The position numbers were made by a program, and so were the translations under genes. 64,000 bases of DNA from Pelagibius sp964472095 (lineage in GTDB: Bacteria; Pseudomonadota; Alphaproteobacteria; Kiloniellales; Kiloniellaceae). A model generated the notes under the pieces. That model had not been told where the DNA came from and did not search any database. It saw nothing but the letters and a program-made list of their open reading frames with translations. Positions within the stretch are counted from its first letter, which is position 1. Each line of letters begins with the position of its first letter. Where the stretch lies: contig CAYYIV010000006.1 of assembly GCA_964472095.1 (NCBI GenBank), forward strand, positions 1-64,000, given 5' to 3'. Below are positions 23,871-31,266 of the stretch, in pieces.

Positions 23871-25307
23871 TCACGGCGTGCCGGGCTGCCCCGGCGATAC
23901 CGCTGGAGCGATTCGAAATGACTCGGACCGCGGGAACCAGCCCGGATTGTCGACTTTATGGCCCTTCGTAGTCAGCTCCGCTATGCGCTTGTCGACGATG
24001 AGGTTGTTGACCTCCACGATCTTGCCGGCAGCGACGGCCTGCGCTACGGCGTTCCGGGTAGCGGGCCCGATGACACCGTCATAGTCGAGCTTGCCGTTCT
24101 TCATGACGCGCAGGTCGATACCCATGACCTCAAAAAGGGCCTCCTGGACGATGTGACCAGCAAAGCCGACGCCGTGCAGCACGCCGATGTCGAAGATTTG
24201 TTCGACCAGCTCCGGTGCCAGAGTCAGCAGATCCGGGATCTGCGCCACCTTCCATGTATGCAAGGGATCAAAGATTTCTTTCCGCAAGATGGTTTCGATC
24301 TGGTCGTCGCTGAGGTGCCTGGTCTCAATAGGATAGTGACCGTATTTGCCTGCCTTGTTCTTGTGCAGCGCGTCCAGCAGTACCTGCGACACCCCCTGGT
24401 TCGTTTCACCACCCGGATCCTCGTGGGGCGGGCGATTGGCGAGACCGCCTTCGAAGAACTCCAAGCGCTGCCTGTAGAGGAGGAAGAGACCGTAGGCGTC
24501 CGCGGGCAGCTTGCTTACCCTTGGCGGGATGGTGGCCGTTTGAGAGGGCTGCGTCGGCGACGCTGGGGCCCGCGATGGTTGCGGTGGAGCGGCAGGCTTC
24601 GGTGGCGGCGGCGACAAAGGCGTGCTGGCCTGGCCGATGACAATGTCGTCGCCTTCCCCACCGAAGATGAGCTCCCCCTCGGCATCCGCCGGGTCCGGAT
24701 TGGGCACCACATAGATGAGGCCGGTGTTCCTGCGGTCGCGCACCCAGAAGCCACCTCTGGCCTTGGGGTCTTCGGCCTGCAGCCGGCGCGCCTCTTCCTC
24801 CGCCACCGCGGCGATGCGCCCGGTCTCCAGGAGGTCGAGTCCGTAGCGCCGGGGCACGGTGAACGTGTCGTAGACATGCTCGCGACTCCAGATGGCGTCG
24901 TGGAGGCCGCGCACCGCCGCGCCCCCGATGTCGCTGCCTTCCCGGTAGTGCAGTGCGCCCAGGCGCTTGGCGATCTCGATCATGTCGCCCGGCTGGCCGA
25001 CCAGCTGGCCGGCTGCCTTCCTCACCTCCTGCGTCCGGCGGTAGCCACGCTTGGCGCGCGGGTCGCGCCGCCAGGCCTCGACCGGCGCGTTGTTGGCATC
25101 CTTGAAGAAGACGTAGCGCGGCTGTCCCTCGGCATCCCGGTAGGGCGCCGCGCCGCGCTTCAGGGCCCGCGCCATGCTCTCCTCCCGCATCCGCCGCTCC
25201 GCCGCCGTCGCCGGCGCCACGCGACGCAGGCCGATGCCCGGAGTCTGTGCCTTCTCCTTGCCCGCGGCGCGCGCGCCCCTGGCCCTTGTCGAGGCGTCCT
25301 CTGACAT
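23871..25307 (-). CDS. Polymorphic-toxin-like effector with GH108 muramidase C-terminus
   Basis: A 478-residue protein. Residues ~27-206 are almost identical to the 27106 gene product (YRDAEGQPRYVFFKDANNAP, HVYDTFTVPRRYGLDLLETG); I do not recognise this domain. A Pro-rich linker (PPPPKPAAPPQPSRAPASPT) leads to a GH108 glycosidase domain: FFEGGLANRPPHEDPGGETN with the expected catalytic Glu near 286, QIFDIGVLHGVG, and a peptidoglycan-binding end (DGVIGPATRNAVAQ). GH108 cleaves the glycan backbone of peptidoglycan. No signal peptide is seen. The shared N-terminus and swapped hydrolytic C-terminus are typical of polymorphic toxins. Start 25307 is chosen because the product then begins MSEDAS, like the related MSDD starts. 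Confidence 0.75.
   Translation of the reverse strand: MSEDASTRARGARAAGKEKAQTPGIGLRRVAPATAAERRMREESMARALKRGAAPYRDAEGQPRYVFFKDANNAPVEAWRRDPRAKRGYRRTQEVRKAAGQLVGQPGDMIEIAKRLGALHYREGSDIGGAAVRGLHDAIWSREHVYDTFTVPRRYGLDLLETGRIAAVAEEEARRLQAEDPKARGGFWVRDRRNTGLIYVVPNPDPADAEGELIFGGEGDDIVIGQASTPLSPPPPKPAAPPQPSRAPASPTQPSQTATIPPRVSKLPADAYGLFLLYRQRLEFFEGGLANRPPHEDPGGETNQGVSQVLLDALHKNKAGKYGHYPIETRHLSDDQIETILRKEIFDPLHTWKVAQIPDLLTLAPELVEQIFDIGVLHGVGFAGHIVQEALFEVMGIDLRVMKNGKLDYDGVIGPATRNAVAQAVAAGKIVEVNNLIVDKRIAELTTKGHKVDNPGWFPRSESFRIAPAVSPGQPGTP
24689..25229 (-). repeat. 541-bp near-identical coding repeat, copy A (N-terminal domain of the GH108 effector)
   Basis: This stretch and 27954-28494 differ at only two positions by my reading. 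They are in direct orientation, 3265 bases apart, and encode the same N-terminal domain of the two effectors. Identity ends sharply where the C-terminal variable parts begin and just before the extreme N-termini. This suggests recent duplication or ongoing gene conversion. Confidence 0.92.
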
Positions 25308-25396
25308 GCCTGAAATCCTCATTGAGAATGGAAGCGTCTGCCACGGTCTACCTACGGCGGTTCGTCAGCGCGGCGCCCCTATCTGGTATACGTCCA

Positions 25397-25567
25397 TCAT
25401 GTTGTCGTTCCGCCAGCGCCGCAGTCACCTGCGCCCAAAGAGATCACTGGCGCAAAACCGCTTTCAGTCGAAAGCATCGGTGGCCGCGGCTTCTGACTCT
25501 GGCGATAGGGCCAATGCGACACGGCCAGGGCCGCAAGCGAGCCAAGACTGGCCAGCCGCACGTTCAG
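25397..25567 (-). pseudogene. Remnant of a fourth copy of the immunity-like membrane protein gene
   Basis: Directly after the stop of the 25564-26013 gene, an overlapping frame encodes LASLGSLAALAVSHWPYRQS then QKPRPPMLSTE. This aligns with the C-terminal end of that gene's product (LSAILALAASHWRYRQNRKP). It has no start of its own. It looks like the tail of a tandem duplicate that lost its front part. Confidence 0.75.
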
Positions 25568-26013
25568 TCGAACGCATCAAGTGGCACTCTAGGTTTTCGG
25601 TTCTGACGGTAGCGCCAATGCGATGCGGCAAGTGCCAGAATGGCGCTCAGGCTAACAAGAACATAGTAAGGCGCGCAGGCCAGCTCGTGCCAACCTCCTC
25701 CTGACGGTCCGTATCCTTCGCCAAACATGAGATCGCAGGCGCTGCGCCCGCTGATATTGACGACGAAGAAGAGCTTTACTCCCCATATCGCCTGCCAGGT
25801 CATGAGCGGCACCAACGGCAAGGACAGAAACACGCCAGCCACATTAAGGCGCAGCAGAGGAAGTGCGAAAATAGATCCCAAGTAAAAGACGGAGGAAGCA
25901 ATCATTGCGCCAGAAAGCGATTCGGCGTCCCCCATGGCGCATGTCGTGGCAAAGGTCCCACTCCAGGTTATCAGCCAGGCGAAGTAGAGAACCACAACCA
26001 GCATGATTGCCAT
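25564..26013 (-). CDS. Multi-pass membrane protein, candidate immunity protein (copy 2)
   Basis: 149 residues with about four hydrophobic helices. Shared family motifs are AWLITWSGTFATTC, AESLSGAMIASSVFY, VVNISGRSACDLMFGEGYG and a GGW followed by a basic end (ASHWRYRQNRKP). Relatives lie at 26549 and 31267. All three follow a lytic-transglycosylase-type toxin end, here the damaged orphan at 26140-26497. Conserved Cys pairs may face the periplasm. A GGAG motif precedes the ATG at 26013. The constant pairing suggests an immunity protein that protects the cell from the matching effector. No established family is known to me. Confidence 0.65.
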   Translation of the reverse strand: MAIMLVVVLYFAWLITWSGTFATTCAMGDAESLSGAMIASSVFYLGSIFALPLLRLNVAGVFLSLPLVPLMTWQAIWGVKLFFVVNISGRSACDLMFGEGYGPSGGGWHELACAPYYVLVSLSAILALAASHWRYRQNRKPRVPLDAFD

Positions 26014-26139
26014 CCGCTTCTCCCCATCTCAGCGAACACAAGCGTCGTTCCGCGATCCCAATCTTGTCGACTTCTTTGTCGGCATTTAGGCGAAGATCTG
26101 CAAAGGTTATGGCGCTGCCGTCCAGACCCCAGACTGCCA

Positions 26140-26497
26140 CTATTCGAAAGAGAGGCGCCGCTTCAGTGTCTCACGCCTCCGATCCATCGCGCTCTGAGTT
26201 CGCGGGGCTATTCCCTTCGGCTTCTGCTCACAAGCGCGTGTTTCATAGACTACAGCCGTACGGGCGCCAAAGATCGGGCTTTATGTTCATCGGTAGGAGG
26301 CTGCCTGCCACACGGGCTGCCTGGACCGCCGGGCCATATAGCGCCCCGTTAGCGTCCTCCGTGTACATCATTGCTCTCACGAGATCCGGGTCGACACCTT
26401 GCCGATCGGCTTCGAATTCGATCACGTGATCGTAGACGTAAACGGCGCTATATCCCGTGAAGTGTATTGCATATCCCGCTTCTAAACCTGATGCCAT
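26140..26497 (-). pseudogene. Orphan lytic-transglycosylase-like toxin C-terminus with internal deletion and frameshift
   Basis: Reading leftward from 26497, VIEFEADRQGVDPDLVRAMM then YTEDANG and LLPMNIKPDLW align with the catalytic part of the 27106 effector (AIEYEAGRQGVDPDFVKAIV, YVENAQG, IFPMNINPKTW). The frame then ends, but in the next frame FGARTAVVYETRACEQKP and ETLKRRLSFE align with the effector's last ~70 residues (YGARVAEVYAARAWERRP). About 50 codons between the two blocks are missing. No N-terminal domain precedes it. It is a displaced, inactivated C-terminal cassette, followed by its membrane partner gene. Confidence 0.8.
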
Positions 26498-26548
26498 CCA
26501 CCCCTCACTCGCTGAGCAATAGCCCTGGTCGAGGATTCCGCACGGCCC

Positions 26549-27013
26549 TCAAGCGCGCTGCGCTTCGACCGCACGGCATCGGCGATGGCGCCGATGCGAC
26601 AGCACTGTTGCGGCGACTGACCACGCGCTGGCAATAAAATAGTAGATTGGATAGACATACTCCCAGCCGCCATGCGTCTCGCCGAACTCTTCATTCATCA
26701 TGAGACTGCAAGCGCTACGCCCGTTGATGTGCACCACCACGAACAGCTCCGCCGCCCAAGCGGCCTGGCGCAGCAGGAGCAGAACGAGCGGCAAAGCAAT
26801 GACGAAGCCAACAGTCCCGAGATCGCTCCGGTGCAGACAGAAGATGCCTGCCGCATAGAACACGACTGAGAGAATCATGCCCGTGCCGAGCGTCTTGGGA
26901 TCGCTTCCTGTGCAAGTAGTCGCAAATGTGCCGAACCAGCTGAGAAACCACGCCAGATACAGCATCGGCATGACTGCCAACGCGGCGGCAACACCCTCTT
27001 GGTCCCTAGCCAT
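26549..27013 (-). CDS. Multi-pass membrane protein, candidate immunity protein (copy 1, next to the full-length effector)
   Basis: A 154-residue protein with about four membrane helices. Family motifs are YLAWFLSWFGTFATTC, KTLGTGMILSVVFY, QAAWAAELFVVVHINGRSAC and LMMNEEFGETHGGWEY, then a basic tail (LSHRRHRRCR). It follows the 27106 effector gene on the same strand, 92 bases after its stop. I chose ATG 27013 (GGGGGTG upstream) because relatives begin at the equivalent place; 27097 is an alternative. As the only copy beside an intact lytic-transglycosylase-like effector, it is the best candidate for a working immunity protein. Confidence 0.65.
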   Translation of the reverse strand: MARDQEGVAAALAVMPMLYLAWFLSWFGTFATTCTGSDPKTLGTGMILSVVFYAAGIFCLHRSDLGTVGFVIALPLVLLLLRQAAWAAELFVVVHINGRSACSLMMNEEFGETHGGWEYVYPIYYFIASAWSVAATVLSHRRHRRCRAVEAQRA

Positions 27014-27105
27014 GATCACCCCCAGCGAAACGACCTCTCTGTTCTTGGCTGCAGATCGTGTCGATATTACGGCTCGTTGAGGGTCGAAGCTTGGCATTTG
27101 TGCCG

Positions 27106-28545
27106 TCAGGGCGACGCGCCGCTCCAGTAAGGATCCTCGACAGGATGACCTGGCGTCCCCTCATCCATTAGTCGCCTCTTCAACTCCTCTCGCCGCAGTT
27201 TGTAGCCTTCATTTTCCGGTTGCCAATCGGCCGGTTTGTCCGACTCTGGATAGCTTGGAGGGACCGGCCTCCGTTCCCACGCGCGTGCTGCATAGACTTC
27301 CGCGACGCGGGCTCCGTAGTCGCTGACGAGCTCTCTGCCGGTGAACTTGAAGGGCGAGGCAACTTTGGCGACGGTCGGATTCTCTATGCGCTCCTGAAGG
27401 CGGCGAATGAGTGTTACTCCCGCTCGGATATTTACGATTGGATCGTAAAAGTCGGCACCATCGCCCACCAGGCCGCCCCACGTTTTGGGATTTATGTTCA
27501 TTGGAAAAATCGTTTTCGCCAATCCCACCTTCTCGAGCGGGTACCCATACCACCCCTGTGCGTTCTCCACGTAAACGATCGCCTTCACGAAATCCGGATC
27601 TACGCCCTGCCGCCCGGCTTCATACTCGATAGCGTCCTCATGGATCCAGACAGCCCAGTACCCGTAACTGTGGTCTGCATGGTATGGCTCCTCGCCATTT
27701 GCCGCCCGAGAATCCGCAATTTCGAATTCTGCGCCCTCGCCGGCGAGAATAGTCCTGATTCTGTCCTGTTCCATGTTGAAAACCGGCAGCTCAGGGCTTT
27801 CCACCGAAGTACCTTCCGGCATCTCCCACACCGGCTCCAGGTGCGGCAGCGGAATATCCGGATAGGTCAACGTTGGTGCGGCGGCGCCCTCCGCGGCCGA
27901 GTCGGCATGCAACTGCGGCACTTTTACGGGCGCGGTCTCATCCTCCTCCGCCTCCGGGTCCGGATTGGGCACCACGTAGATGAGGCCGGTGTTCCTGCGG
28001 TCGCGCACCCAGAAGCCACCTCTGGCCTTGGGGTCTTCGGCCTGCAGCCGGCGCGCCTCTTCCTCCGCCACCGCGGCGATGCGCCCGGTCTCCAGGAGGT
28101 CGAGTCCGTAGCGCCGGGGCACGGTGAACGTGTCGTAGACATGCTCGCGACTCCAGATGGCGTCGTGGAGGCCGCGCACCGCCGCGCCCCCGATGTCGCT
28201 GCCTTCCCGGTAGTGCAGTGCGCCCAGGCGCTTGGCGATCTCGATCATGTCGCCCGGCTGGCCGACCAGCTGGCCGGCTGCCTTCCTCACCTCCTGCGTC
28301 CGGCGGTAGCCACGCTTGGCGCGCGGGTCGCGCCGCCAGGCCTCGACCGGCGCGTTGTTGGCATCCTTGAAGAAGACGTAGCGCGGCTGTCCCTCGGCAT
28401 CCCGGTAGGGCGCCGCGCCGCGCTTCAGGGCCCGCGCCATGCCCTCCTCCCGCATCCGCCGCTCCGCCGCCGTCGCCGGCGCCACGCGACGCAGCGCGAA
28501 GGGATTGCGCACCCTGCCGGCCAACTCCTTCACATCGTCACTCAT
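27106..28545 (-). CDS. Polymorphic-toxin-like effector with lytic-transglycosylase-like C-terminus
   Basis: 479 residues. Residues ~18-197 are the shared N-terminal domain also found in the 23871 gene product. An acidic/Pro-rich linker follows. The C-terminal part from ~289 resembles the SLT lysozyme-like fold: VDPDFVKAIVYVENAQG with the probable catalytic Glu327, TIFPMNINPKTWGG in the place of the GLMQ motif, and DFYDPIVNIRAGVTLIRRLQ. A conserved tail (REELKRRLMDEGTPG) ends it. SLT enzymes cut peptidoglycan between MurNAc and GlcNAc. The gene begins 3 bases after the Bbp19-like gene, so it is co-expressed with head genes and could be packaged or ejected. Function and target are inferred. Confidence 0.75.
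   Translation of the reverse strand: MSDDVKELAGRVRNPFALRRVAPATAAERRMREEGMARALKRGAAPYRDAEGQPRYVFFKDANNAPVEAWRRDPRAKRGYRRTQEVRKAAGQLVGQPGDMIEIAKRLGALHYREGSDIGGAAVRGLHDAIWSREHVYDTFTVPRRYGLDLLETGRIAAVAEEEARRLQAEDPKARGGFWVRDRRNTGLIYVVPNPDPEAEEDETAPVKVPQLHADSAAEGAAAPTLTYPDIPLPHLEPVWEMPEGTSVESPELPVFNMEQDRIRTILAGEGAEFEIADSRAANGEEPYHADHSYGYWAVWIHEDAIEYEAGRQGVDPDFVKAIVYVENAQGWYGYPLEKVGLAKTIFPMNINPKTWGGLVGDGADFYDPIVNIRAGVTLIRRLQERIENPTVAKVASPFKFTGRELVSDYGARVAEVYAARAWERRPVPPSYPESDKPADWQPENEGYKLRREELKRRLMDEGTPGHPVEDPYWSGASP
27954..28494 (-). repeat. 541-bp near-identical coding repeat, copy B (N-terminal domain of the SLT-type effector)
   Basis: The partner of 24689-25229; direct repeats with two mismatches by eye. 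Homologous recombination between the copies would delete the 3.3 kb between them (both membrane protein genes and the orphan cassette) and leave one hybrid gene carrying a single C-terminal domain. Confidence 0.92.
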
Positions 28546-28548
28546 CTG

Positions 28549-28875
28549 CTACGCCTCCGGCGCCGCCGGCTCGTCCGGTTCGGCGTTCAGGGTCATGAAG
28601 ATCCTGAGGCCGATGTTGCGTTCGCCGTCGCGCCGGTAGGTCTCGTGCGGGTCACCCGGCGCGCTCACCGGACGGAACAGACGGCACCACTCCAGGATCT
28701 GCCACAGCACGCGCTTGCCCTGCTGAGGCGTCGACTCCCCGAAGAACACGGCGCGGAAATCGCGGTAGCGGTCGGCCGCCGTGTAGCGCTCGCCCAGCGA
28801 GGCCCGATGCAACGCCGCGAAGAAAGCCTCCGGATCAGGCTCCCCGACGCCGCCTTTGCGGAACAACCCCCTCAT
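28549..28875 (-). CDS. Bbp19-like phage protein
   Basis: A 108-residue protein starting MRGLFRKGGVGEPDPEAFFA. It contains DFRAVFFGESTPQQGKRVLW, then SAPGDPHETYRRDGERNIGL and RIFMTLN. This is the pattern of the Bordetella phage Bbp19 family, found next to portal genes in many podoviral prophages; its role is unknown. The ATG overlaps the portal stop as ATGA, which settles the start at 28875 over the longer open frame. Confidence 0.8.
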   Translation of the reverse strand: MRGLFRKGGVGEPDPEAFFAALHRASLGERYTAADRYRDFRAVFFGESTPQQGKRVLWQILEWCRLFRPVSAPGDPHETYRRDGERNIGLRIFMTLNAEPDEPAAPEA

Positions 28876-30488
28876 CGCAGCGACCCGCCGCTTTGCAACA
28901 GCGACTGCAGTGTGCCGGCGGCCGCCTGCCCCGGCTGCTGGACTTCCTGGCGGTCTTCGCGGCGGCTCTCCACCTCCTCCTTGGGCCGCAGCCAACGTTG
29001 CGGCAGCCCAAAGATCTCGGGCGTGTCGCGGGCGATGGCGTCGCCGTCGAAGTTGTCGAGGATGCTGGGGTCGGCCTGCACGAAGGGCGCCAGCAGCTCC
29101 ACCGAGCGCGCCGCGCCGGCCGCCTCGATCTGGCGGCGCGCCTGCTCGACGGGGGAGGCATAGTCGAAGACCACCTCCTGGCCGCGCAGGATCTCCGGCG
29201 GCTCGGGGAAGGCGCCGGCGCGCAGCAGGATGTTGAAGCTGCGCTCCACCACCTGGCCGATGTAATCGCTCTCCAGCCGTCCGAAGACCGGGCCGATGGT
29301 GCGGATGAACTCCTCCTTGCGCTCCAGCACTTCGGTCGCTGTCATGCGCGGCGCATCGACCGGCAGCTGCAGCACGTTACGGAAGAAGGCCGCCCAGATC
29401 TGGTCGCGGGCATCTTTCTGCATCTCGCGGCCCAGCGGCAGGTTAAAGCCGGTCTGCAGCGGCTCGATCGGGATGCGCCCGAGGTCGCGCGCCGCCTGCA
29501 TGTCGAAAGTGGTGATGCCGCCGGGAAAGGTCTTGGGCGTCCCCAGTACGGAATCGTCGCCGACCAGCAGCGGCGGGTCCACCGCCTTGTGCCCGGCCAC
29601 CAGCAGTGTCTTGCCCATCTGCTGCAGGGTGTTGGCGTCCGGCAGGGCGATCATGCCCGGCGAGCGGCCGTAGACCTCTCCGCTGCTCGTATCCCAGCGC
29701 GGCACCGCAAAGGGAAACTCGTGATAGCCGCTTTCGCTCACCAGGTGTTCTGACTGCACGTCGACGATGAGCGAGGCATAGGGCAGGCTCTTGCTGTCGC
29801 GCCGCCGACGGTCGCGCTCGGCCCTCGGCATCACCGCCTGCAGGAAAGTGAATTCTTTGTCCGACTCTCCGGCCTTCAGCGCCTCGCGGGTGGTCTTGCC
29901 CAGCGCCGCCTCGCCGAAGCGCGCGGCGGCCTGACGCGCCGTCAGGCGCAGGGTGATGAAGAGACTGTCGATCTCGCCGTCGCCATTCTCGCTCAGCACC
30001 ACATCCTTCAGGTGAAAGGAGCGGAACAGCAGGCGGTTCAGCGCCCGCCCCTCGCCGATGAACAGGACGCCGGTGCCGAAGGTCACCAGGTCCTCGTCCA
30101 CCTCGCCGGAGCGCTGGATGAAGCGGGCACGGCGGTTGTAGATCGCGCGGTAGAGCCGCTCCTCGGCGGTCTCCAGCCAGCGCTTCACGCCCTCGTCCTC
30201 ACCCAGGCTGTCGTCCAGGGCCTTGACGCGGAACCAGCGCGCGGTCTTGGGCTTCAGCAGGCCGTCGATGGCCGCCGACAGCCCGCGCCGCGCCAGCATC
30301 GGCGTACCGTCGAACAGGTGGTCGCTGCGCCGCTCCCCGGCGATCCGTTCGCTGGTGAAGTCGGCGCGCCGCGGCAGCATGACCTCGGCCAGCTCCTGCC
30401 AGTGGCCCTCCCAGACGCGACGCTGGTCCTTCAGGCGCTTGTGGCGCGACAGCAGGTCCTCGACCTGGTTGGGGATTTCGCGGGACAT
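28872..30488 (-). CDS. Portal (head-to-tail connector) protein
   Basis: 538 residues of the podoviral head-tail connector family: MSREIPNQVEDLLSRHKRLK, VWEGHWQELAEVMLPRRADF, then HLFDGTPMLARRGLSAAIDG and LTPKTARWF-like LLKPKTARWFRVKAL, with GRSPGMIALPDANTLQQMGK further on. The dodecameric portal is the DNA entry channel and docks the terminase and tail. The length is normal (T7 Gp8 has 536 residues). It overlaps the Bbp19-like gene by 4 bases. Confidence 0.93.
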   Translation of the reverse strand: MSREIPNQVEDLLSRHKRLKDQRRVWEGHWQELAEVMLPRRADFTSERIAGERRSDHLFDGTPMLARRGLSAAIDGLLKPKTARWFRVKALDDSLGEDEGVKRWLETAEERLYRAIYNRRARFIQRSGEVDEDLVTFGTGVLFIGEGRALNRLLFRSFHLKDVVLSENGDGEIDSLFITLRLTARQAAARFGEAALGKTTREALKAGESDKEFTFLQAVMPRAERDRRRRDSKSLPYASLIVDVQSEHLVSESGYHEFPFAVPRWDTSSGEVYGRSPGMIALPDANTLQQMGKTLLVAGHKAVDPPLLVGDDSVLGTPKTFPGGITTFDMQAARDLGRIPIEPLQTGFNLPLGREMQKDARDQIWAAFFRNVLQLPVDAPRMTATEVLERKEEFIRTIGPVFGRLESDYIGQVVERSFNILLRAGAFPEPPEILRGQEVVFDYASPVEQARRQIEAAGAARSVELLAPFVQADPSILDNFDGDAIARDTPEIFGLPQRWLRPKEEVESRREDRQEVQQPGQAAAGTLQSLLQSGGSLR

Positions 30489-30518
30489 GAAGGCATCCTG
30501 TCTTGTTGGATGGGAGTG

Positions 30519-31109
30519 CTAGCCGAGAAGCGTCGGCTGCTGGACCTGCGGTGTGCCGGTATCGCCGAGCCCGCTGGTGAGGATCGTCGCCTGGCGGCCG
30601 CGGCGGCGACGCGCCGCCTCGCGCTCGCGCTTGCGGGTGTCCTCAATGGCCGGATCGTCCGGCTCCGGCGGGGGTGGTGGCGGCGGGGGGGCTTTGGGCT
30701 TCGGCGGATTGAAGATGCTTCCCATCTCGTCTTTCTCCAGCTGTCGATAGAGTTGGTACGGCGTCCAGATCAGCCAGCCGTGGACGCCAAGAACGCGCTT
30801 GACCGCCTCGACGCAGGTGAAGGCCCAGGCTACCCGGTAGCGCCGCCGGCGACGTCGCAGCGCCGTTTCGATGACGGCATAGCCGAGGGCGCGGTAGTGC
30901 GACGCGAGGTCGACGGCGGCCGGCACCTCGGCGGCCACCCCTATCCCGTCGCCGCGCGGATCGACCTCGATCCACGCGCGGCCGTCGTCGAGCGCCACGA
31001 AGCAATGCCGGAAGCCAGGCCGGCCGCAGAGCCACGGCCAGAAGCCGCAGCTCTCGCCATGAAACACCACGATCGCGCGACGCGGCGCGTCCGAAGCGTC
31101 GTCGTTCAT
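30519..31109 (-). CDS. Phage protein with Cys/His (NlpC/P60-like?) domain fused to a Pro-rich virion protein
   Basis: 196 residues in two parts. Residues 1-128 (IVVFHGESCGFWPWLCGRPG, FRHCFVALDDGRAWIEVDPR, FTCVEAVKRVLGVHGWLIWT) have conserved His and Cys in an order that recalls NlpC/P60-like or permuted papain-like phage proteins. From Met129 the sequence MGSIFNPPKPKAPPPPPPPP ... ATILTSGLGDTGTPQVQQPT LLG matches small stand-alone proteins found near portal genes of many phages. A GGAG motif lies upstream of the internal ATG at 30725, so the short form may also be made from the same frame. The start 31109 is chosen for its match to the duplicated leader near 32134. Confidence 0.6.
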   Translation of the reverse strand: MNDDASDAPRRAIVVFHGESCGFWPWLCGRPGFRHCFVALDDGRAWIEVDPRGDGIGVAAEVPAAVDLASHYRALGYAVIETALRRRRRRYRVAWAFTCVEAVKRVLGVHGWLIWTPYQLYRQLEKDEMGSIFNPPKPKAPPPPPPPPEPDDPAIEDTRKREREAARRRRGRQATILTSGLGDTGTPQVQQPTLLG

Positions 31110-31266
31110 GGCAGGGCTCCGTCGGGAGGAAAGGTCCGTTGCCGGCCGGGTGCCCGGCGTGGCTCGGCACGAAGCTCCGGCGTACAAGCGCCGATTGAAG
31201 ACCCATCCCCCGTCGCTTATGTTGCGCAGGTGCCTCGCTCCTGCGGTGGGCTGTGCGCAAGCTCGA

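Noticed and set aside
23958..25304. Long rightward reading frames antisense to the effector genes (23958-25304 and 27220-29163)
   Set aside because: They mirror GC-rich codons of the leftward effector and portal genes. Their shared sequence is explained by the 541-bp repeat, and they have no plausible start signals or domains.
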